64,000 nucleotides of DNA from Gammaproteobacteria bacterium (GTDB taxonomy: Bacteria > Pseudomonadota > Gammaproteobacteria > Chromatiales > Chromatiaceae), in assembly GCA_030065815.1 (NCBI GenBank), contig JASJCU010000003.1, positions 55,148 to 119,147 of the forward strand, read 5' to 3'. Within the stretch, counting starts at the first letter, position 1, and each line of letters begins with the position of its first letter. Shown here one piece after another: positions 59,986 through 64,000 of this stretch. Position numbers and translations under genes: made by a program. The notes under the pieces are model-generated. The model saw only the letters and a list, made by a program, of their open reading frames with translations, did no database searches and was not told the origin of the DNA.

Positions 59986-61437
59986 TCACTTGCGCCAGAA
60001 CGCCGGTGTCAACAGCACCAGCAGCGTGAAGATCTCGAGCCGGCCGAGCAGCATCGCGAAGCACAGGATCCATTTGCCCGGGTCGTGCATCTCGGCATAG
60101 TGCGCGCCGACGCCCTCGAGGCCCGGACCGAGATTGTTGATGCACGCGGCGACCGCGCTGAACGCGGTCATCAGGTCGAGCCCGGTCGATGCCAGCGCGA
60201 GGTACATGACCGTGAAGCTGGCGACGTACAGCGCAAAGAAGCCCCACACCGCCTCGACGACCCGCGAGTTGACCGTCTTGGTACCGACCCGGACCGGGAT
60301 CTGCGCGCTCGGATGGACCAGCCGGGTGATCTCGCGCAGCCCCTGCTTGACCAGCAGCAGCACGCGGATGACCTTGATGCCGCCGCCGGTCGAACCGGCA
60401 CAGCCGCCGACGAAGCTCGAGAACAGCAACAGGATCGCGATGAAGCCGGGCCAGCTGTAGAACTCGGCGGTCGTGAAGCCGGCAGTCGTGCCGATCGACA
60501 CCGCCTGGAACAGGCCGTTGACCAGCGCGTCCTGCCAGTGGTCGTAGGTCTCGGTGAGATACAGCCCCAGCACCGTGATCGTGATCACGATGCTCAGCAG
60601 CAGCACATAGAAGCGGAACTCGGAATCGTACCAGTAGCCCGCCACGCTGCGATGGCGGAACGCGATGAAGTGCAGCGAGAAGTTGATCCCGGCGAGGAAC
60701 ATGAACACGACAGCGATGATGTCGATCAGCGGGCTGTTGAAGTGGCCGATGCTCGCGTCATGGGTCGAGAAGCCGCCGATCGCGACCGTCGAGAACGCGT
60801 GCCCGATCGCGTCGAACGCACTCATGCCGGCCAGCCAATATGACAGGCCGCAGGCGATCGTCAGGCTCAGGTAGATGTACCATAGCGCCTTGGCCGTCTC
60901 GGTAATGCGTGGCGTCAGCTTGCTGTCCTTCATCGGTCCGGGCGTCTCGGCGCGATACAGCTGCATGCCGCCGATGCCGAGCATCGGCAGCACCGCGACC
61001 GCCAGCACGATGATGCCCATGCCGCCGAGCCACTGCAGCTGCTGGCGGTAGTACAGGATCGACAACGGCAGTTCGTCGATGTGCGTGATAACGGTCGCAC
61101 CGGTCGTCGTCAGCCCGGACACCGATTCGAAGACCGCGTCGGTGATCGACAGGTGCGGATCGTCGGCGAGGATGAACGGCAGCGCGCCGATCGCCGACAG
61201 CACGGTCCAGAACATCACGACGACGACGAAACCGTCGCGTAGGCGCAGCTCGCGGCGGACATGCCGCACCGGCAGCCAGCTGATCACGCCGATGCCCAGC
61301 GTCAGCGCGAACGCACTGGCGAACGCCGGCGCCGCGCCGTCCTGCGACGCCAGCGACAGGACGAACGGCGGCATCAGCGTCAGACTGAAGATCGTCAGCA
61401 GCAGACCGAGGATGCGCAGTACGGCGGCGATGGACAT
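59986..61437 (-). CDS. trkH: Trk potassium uptake system membrane subunit TrkH
   Basis: A 483-residue potassium channel-like transporter, the same length as E. coli TrkH. Four pore-loop repeats are recognisable, including SVSGLTTTGATVITHIDELP, FSTVAIGGFSTHDAS, SIGTTAGFTTAEFYSWPG and AVAACINNLGPGLEGVGAHY. GGCAGSTGGGIKVIRVLLLV is a hallmark. The ATG at 61437 follows trkA by seven bases. Works with TrkA, which gates it by nucleotide binding. K+ supply also matters for the K+-dependent mPPase, though no direct link is shown. Confidence 0.96.
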   Translation of the reverse strand: MSIAAVLRILGLLLTIFSLTLMPPFVLSLASQDGAAPAFASAFALTLGIGVISWLPVRHVRRELRLRDGFVVVVMFWTVLSAIGALPFILADDPHLSITDAVFESVSGLTTTGATVITHIDELPLSILYYRQQLQWLGGMGIIVLAVAVLPMLGIGGMQLYRAETPGPMKDSKLTPRITETAKALWYIYLSLTIACGLSYWLAGMSAFDAIGHAFSTVAIGGFSTHDASIGHFNSPLIDIIAVVFMFLAGINFSLHFIAFRHRSVAGYWYDSEFRFYVLLLSIVITITVLGLYLTETYDHWQDALVNGLFQAVSIGTTAGFTTAEFYSWPGFIAILLLFSSFVGGCAGSTGGGIKVIRVLLLVKQGLREITRLVHPSAQIPVRVGTKTVNSRVVEAVWGFFALYVASFTVMYLALASTGLDLMTAFSAVAACINNLGPGLEGVGAHYAEMHDPGKWILCFAMLLGRLEIFTLLVLLTPAFWRK

Positions 61438-61444
61438 GCGTCGA

Positions 61445-62818
61445 CTACAGGAAGGTGATTCCGACCTGGAACAGGCGCTCGACATCGGTGATGCGGCGCT
61501 TGTCGGTCAAGAACAGGATCACGTGATCTTCGGATTCGATGACGGTGTCGTGGTGGGCGATGATCACGTCGTCGCCGCGCACGATCGCGCCGATGCTGGC
61601 ACCCGACGGCAGCTTGATGTCCTCGACCGCGCGCCCGACCACTTTCGATGACACGTTGTCGCCGTGCGCGACCGCCTCGATCGCCTCGGCGGCGCCGCGC
61701 CGCAGCGAGTGCACCATGACGACATCGCCACGGCGTACGTGGGTCAGCAGCGTGCCGATCGTCGCCTGCTGCGGCGAGATCGCGATGTCGACCGCACCCG
61801 ATTGCACGAGGTCGACGTAGGCGGCGCGGTTGATCAGCGCCATGACCTTGCGCGCACCGAGGCGCTTGGCCAGCATCGCCGACAGGATGTTGGCCTCGTC
61901 GTCGTTGGTCACGGCGCAGAACACGTCGGTGTCTTCGATATTCTCCTCGAGCAGCAGGTCCTCGTCGGCGGCGTCGCCCTGCAGCACGATCGTATGGTGC
62001 AGGTGCTCGGCGACCAGGCGCGCCTGCCTCTCGTTGTGCTCGATGATCTTGACGCGGTAGTCGTCCTCGAGCGCCGATGCGAGACGCCGGCCGATGTTGC
62101 CGCCACCGGCAAAGATCAGGCGGCGGAACGGCTTCTCGGCCTTGCGCAGCTCGGCCATGACCGCCGGGATATTGTTCGACGCGGCGACGAAGAACACCTC
62201 GTCGTCGGGTTCGATCACGGTCTGGCCATCGGGCTTGATCGCCTTGCCCTTGCGGTAGATCGCGGCGACCCGCGCCTCGGCGCCGCGCAGATGCTCGTTG
62301 AGCGTACGCAGCTCGTGACCGACCAGCGGCCCGCCGTAGTACGCGCGCACCGCGACCAGGCGCACCCGGCCACCGGCGAAGTCCAGGACCTGCAGCGCCC
62401 CGGGGTGCTCGATCAGGCGCAGGATGTAGTCGGTGACCAGCTGCTCGGGGCTGATCAGCACGTCGATCGGCAACGCCCCCTGGCTGAACAACGCCGGATG
62501 GGCGAGGTATTCCGGGGCGCGCACGCGGGCGATCTTGGTCGGCGTGTGGAACAGCGTCCACGCCGTCTGGCACGCGACCATGTTGGTCTCGTCGCTGTTG
62601 GTCACGGCGATGACCATGTCGGCGTCGTCGGCGCCGGCACGCTGCAGCACATCGGGATGCGATGCGCGTCCGCGCACGGTGCGGATATCGAGGCGGTCCT
62701 GCAGCTCGCGCAGCAGGGCATTGTCCTGATCGACGACGGTGATGTCGTTGGCCTCGTTGGACAGGTTGTAGGCAACGGTCGTGCCGACCTGCCCGGCGCC
62801 GAGGATGATGATCTTCAC
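61445..62818 (-). CDS. trkA: Trk system potassium uptake protein TrkA
   Basis: A 457-residue cytoplasmic gating subunit with two RCK repeats. Each begins with a Rossmann glycine motif: [20 protein letters not shown] at the N-terminus and [20 protein letters not shown] near residue 235. Each RCK-N is followed by a TrkA-C domain (second ends [20 protein letters not shown]). The start is GTG 62818. It forms an operon with trkH. Length equals E. coli TrkA (458). Confidence 0.96.
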   Translation of the reverse strand: MKIIILGAGQVGTTVAYNLSNEANDITVVDQDNALLRELQDRLDIRTVRGRASHPDVLQRAGADDADMVIAVTNSDETNMVACQTAWTLFHTPTKIARVRAPEYLAHPALFSQGALPIDVLISPEQLVTDYILRLIEHPGALQVLDFAGGRVRLVAVRAYYGGPLVGHELRTLNEHLRGAEARVAAIYRKGKAIKPDGQTVIEPDDEVFFVAASNNIPAVMAELRKAEKPFRRLIFAGGGNIGRRLASALEDDYRVKIIEHNERQARLVAEHLHHTIVLQGDAADEDLLLEENIEDTDVFCAVTNDDEANILSAMLAKRLGARKVMALINRAAYVDLVQSGAVDIAISPQQATIGTLLTHVRRGDVVMVHSLRRGAAEAIEAVAHGDNVSSKVVGRAVEDIKLPSGASIGAIVRGDDVIIAHHDTVIESEDHVILFLTDKRRITDVERLFQVGITFL

Positions 62819-63180
62819 GCTGTCGGTTCTGCTTATTCGTGATTGCCGTCCATTCTAGCCTGCATGTTGCATGAGTATTCGGAGAGCCTGCGTCTTTCGC
62901 AGCCGTTGTGGCGCCGGCCTGGAGCGAAAGTCGCAGCCATGGCGATGGCTTGAGCGAAAGCCAGGCCACAGCGAGCGAGACATCGCAGGAATCCAAATAA
63001 AACAGCACCGGGTACGAACCGCAGCATCCGGTATTGCTCAGAAGCCGGCTTAAACCATCCCAACATCAGGTATTGGCGGGGATGGCGCCGTTCGGCTCAT
63101 GCAACACGCAGGCTAGTGCCGTGTCGGTTGTGCGGCCATTTTGTCGAACCGTGTCGAGCACTTACGCCAGCCAGCGGAAG

Positions 63181-63195
63181 CGGGAACCATTCCCG
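63181..63195. promoter_or_regulatory. Perfect palindrome CGGGAACCATTCCCG upstream of the orphan gene
   Basis: CGGGAA and TTCCCG pair around a three-base centre, 50 bases before the ATG of the next gene. The size and symmetry suit a dimeric repressor or activator. No regulator gene is adjacent. Confidence 0.4.
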
Positions 63196-63205
63196 ACCAA
63201 ATTAG

Positions 63206-63227
63206 TCAGAAATTACGAATATTCTGA
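63206..63227. promoter_or_regulatory. Inverted repeat TCAGAA-N10-TTCTGA before the orphan gene
   Basis: TCAGAA (63206-63211) and TTCTGA (63222-63227) flank a ten-base AT-rich spacer and lie just before AGGAG (63233-63237) of the next gene. It may be an operator overlapping the promoter or a leader hairpin affecting translation. Confidence 0.4.
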
Positions 63228-63244
63228 TAGTCAGGAGAAATGCG

Positions 63245-63694
63245 ATGAGTGGTTTGATCAGTGATTTCCCCTACGACGGCGCCGTCACCGTGAACCGCGT
63301 GGTCCTGCGCGACGGCTACACGGTGGACGACCTGCAGGAACGGGTCGCCGAGCTGTGCGAGAACGTCAAGACCTATCACTCGGAGAGCGGCTTCGTCGGC
63401 GGCTTCGTCGCGCTCAACAGCGGGCAGATCTCCAACGAGGGTTCGACGATCGGTCAGCCGGTCGACAGCGGCATGAAGGACCGCGAGGCGTTGATCGTGA
63501 CCTTCTGGCGCTCGTTCGCGGAGCACGAGGCCTCGCACCGCAGCGACACCTTCCAGCCGCTGTTCCGCAAGGTGCTCGAGCTGTGCGAGAACGGCAACGA
63601 GGAACTGGCCTACGAGATGCTCTGGTCGGGCAGGGCCTATTCGCCCGAGGACGCGCGCGCCGCGCGTGAGGCCAAGGAGCGCTACGCGGCCTGA
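63245..63694 (+). CDS. Protein of unknown function (149 aa)
   Basis: I do not recognise a characterised family. The soluble 149-residue product reads TVNRVVLRDGYTVDDLQERV, then HSESGFVGGFVALNSGQISN, REALIVTFWRSFAEHEASHR and YEMLWSGRAYSPEDARAAR. The alternation and the GFVGGFVALN / ALIVTFWRSFAEHEASHRSD pairing recall dimeric alpha/beta-barrel (ABM-like) monooxygenase folds, but this is a weak structural impression. AGGAG lies well placed before the ATG. It stands alone behind two palindromes, so it is probably a regulated single gene. Confidence 0.8.
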   Translation: MSGLISDFPYDGAVTVNRVVLRDGYTVDDLQERVAELCENVKTYHSESGFVGGFVALNSGQISNEGSTIGQPVDSGMKDREALIVTFWRSFAEHEASHRSDTFQPLFRKVLELCENGNEELAYEMLWSGRAYSPEDARAAREAKERYAA

Positions 63695-63754
63695 CAGCCG
63701 TGCCGCACGACGGTCGGGGTGTCGCGCGCCCACCGTGACGCCCCGACGCCCGCC

Positions 63755-63792
63755 ATTGCCGGCGTGGCCACAGGTATGGCCACGCCGGCAAT
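63755..63792. terminator. Perfect 16-bp hairpin after the orphan gene
   Basis: ATTGCCGGCGTGGCCA and TGGCCACGCCGGCAAT pair perfectly around a six-base loop, 60 bases after the stop. No T-tract follows on either strand, so it may be a terminator-like end, a protein site, or part of a dispersed palindromic repeat. Confidence 0.55.
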
Positions 63793-64000
63793 CCCGATCG
63801 AAACCCGCCGCACCGGCGGAGCGTGCGCGGCGGCGTACGCGGCCGCGATGACGCGTTCGCGTGCCGCCATGGTGTGACTGAATGCACGATCCGCGACCCG
63901 GCGCTTGCCCTCCGATCCGTGCGGTTGCCGGCAGCCGGACAGTCGGCAATGATCGGCGACGTCTCCACGATCCCTGACGCCGATGACCGACATCCCGCTG
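63793..64000. other. Window end, no supported gene
   Basis: I see only Arg/Ala/Pro-rich frames here. An ATG at 63983 (MTDIPL) could begin a plus-strand gene that continues past the window, but it has no clear ribosome site and too little sequence to judge. Confidence 0.3.

Larger units (their letters stand above)
62819..63244. other. 426-base divergent spacer with palindromes
   Basis: Between trkA (minus) and the orphan gene at 63245 (plus) no gene is supported. GGCCTGG and CCAGGCC, with AGCCAT/ATGGCT inside, form a nested palindrome around 62916-62969, and GAGCGAAAG is repeated in it. The 3' part from about 63195 is AT-rich and holds two operator-like palindromes listed separately. Confidence 0.45.

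Noticed and set aside
63206..63949. 247-residue minus-strand frame over the orphan gene
   Set aside because: It opposes a plus-strand gene with a good ribosome site; its translation is Arg/Val/Asp-rich and covers the hairpin and spacer as well.

Overview
The window looks like chromosomal DNA from a GC-rich gammaproteobacterium (very high GC by eye, not computed). The evidence is the gene order leuS-lptE-holA ... proA-nadD-rsfS-rlmH-maf-rng-yhdP-nit-tldD-pmbA, which is typical of Gammaproteobacteria, plus LPS-assembly, TonB and Trk genes. I cannot name a genus. I found no tRNA, rRNA, CRISPR array, prophage or transposase gene.

Layout. 1-2.6 kb: end of leuS, then lptE and holA. 2.8-12.6 kb: a block that separates holA from proA/nadD. 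It holds a four-PAS GGDEF-EAL protein and the Anbu cluster: alpha-E protein, ATP-grasp and transglutaminase/DUF2126 on the minus strand, with a divergent Anbu proteasome-like peptidase. 12.7-26.1 kb: a housekeeping run from proA to pmbA. 26.3-28.2 kb: MAPEG protein, TetR regulator, glyoxalase I and a small protein. 28.5-32.0 kb: an adenylate-kinase-like protein with a histone-H1-like tail, a small unknown protein and PPi-dependent phosphofructokinase. 32.1-37.4 kb: TonB-dependent receptor, YfiR-like protein, a REC-PAS-GGDEF-EAL regulator and a small reading frame without a usual start. 37.5-42.5 kb: modABC (minus) and a chemoreceptor. 42.8-50 kb: two divergent membrane pyrophosphatases, a multi-pass membrane protein with a TIR domain, and soluble pyrophosphatase. 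50-64 kb: MFS transporter, PhyH-type oxygenase, erythromycin-esterase-like protein, phosphodiesterase, moaC, engB, polA, a coiled-coil membrane protein, trkH/trkA and an orphan gene behind two palindromes.

Themes. (1) Pyrophosphate metabolism: PPi-dependent PFK, one mPPase with K+-dependent signature residues, one with K+-independent signature residues, and soluble PPase all lie within 20 kb. (2) Cyclic-di-GMP: two GGDEF-EAL proteins, one beside TonB/YfiR genes. (3) Peptide modification or turnover: the Anbu cluster. (4) Molybdenum: modABC and moaC.

Non-coding structure is rich. Heptamer arrays (GGGCCAA, GGGCCGA, GGGCAGA and variants) lie after several genes and one runs into the nadD coding sequence. 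Two copies of a composite heptamer element share a core. A roughly 205-bp palindromic MITE-like element abuts the rng start codon.
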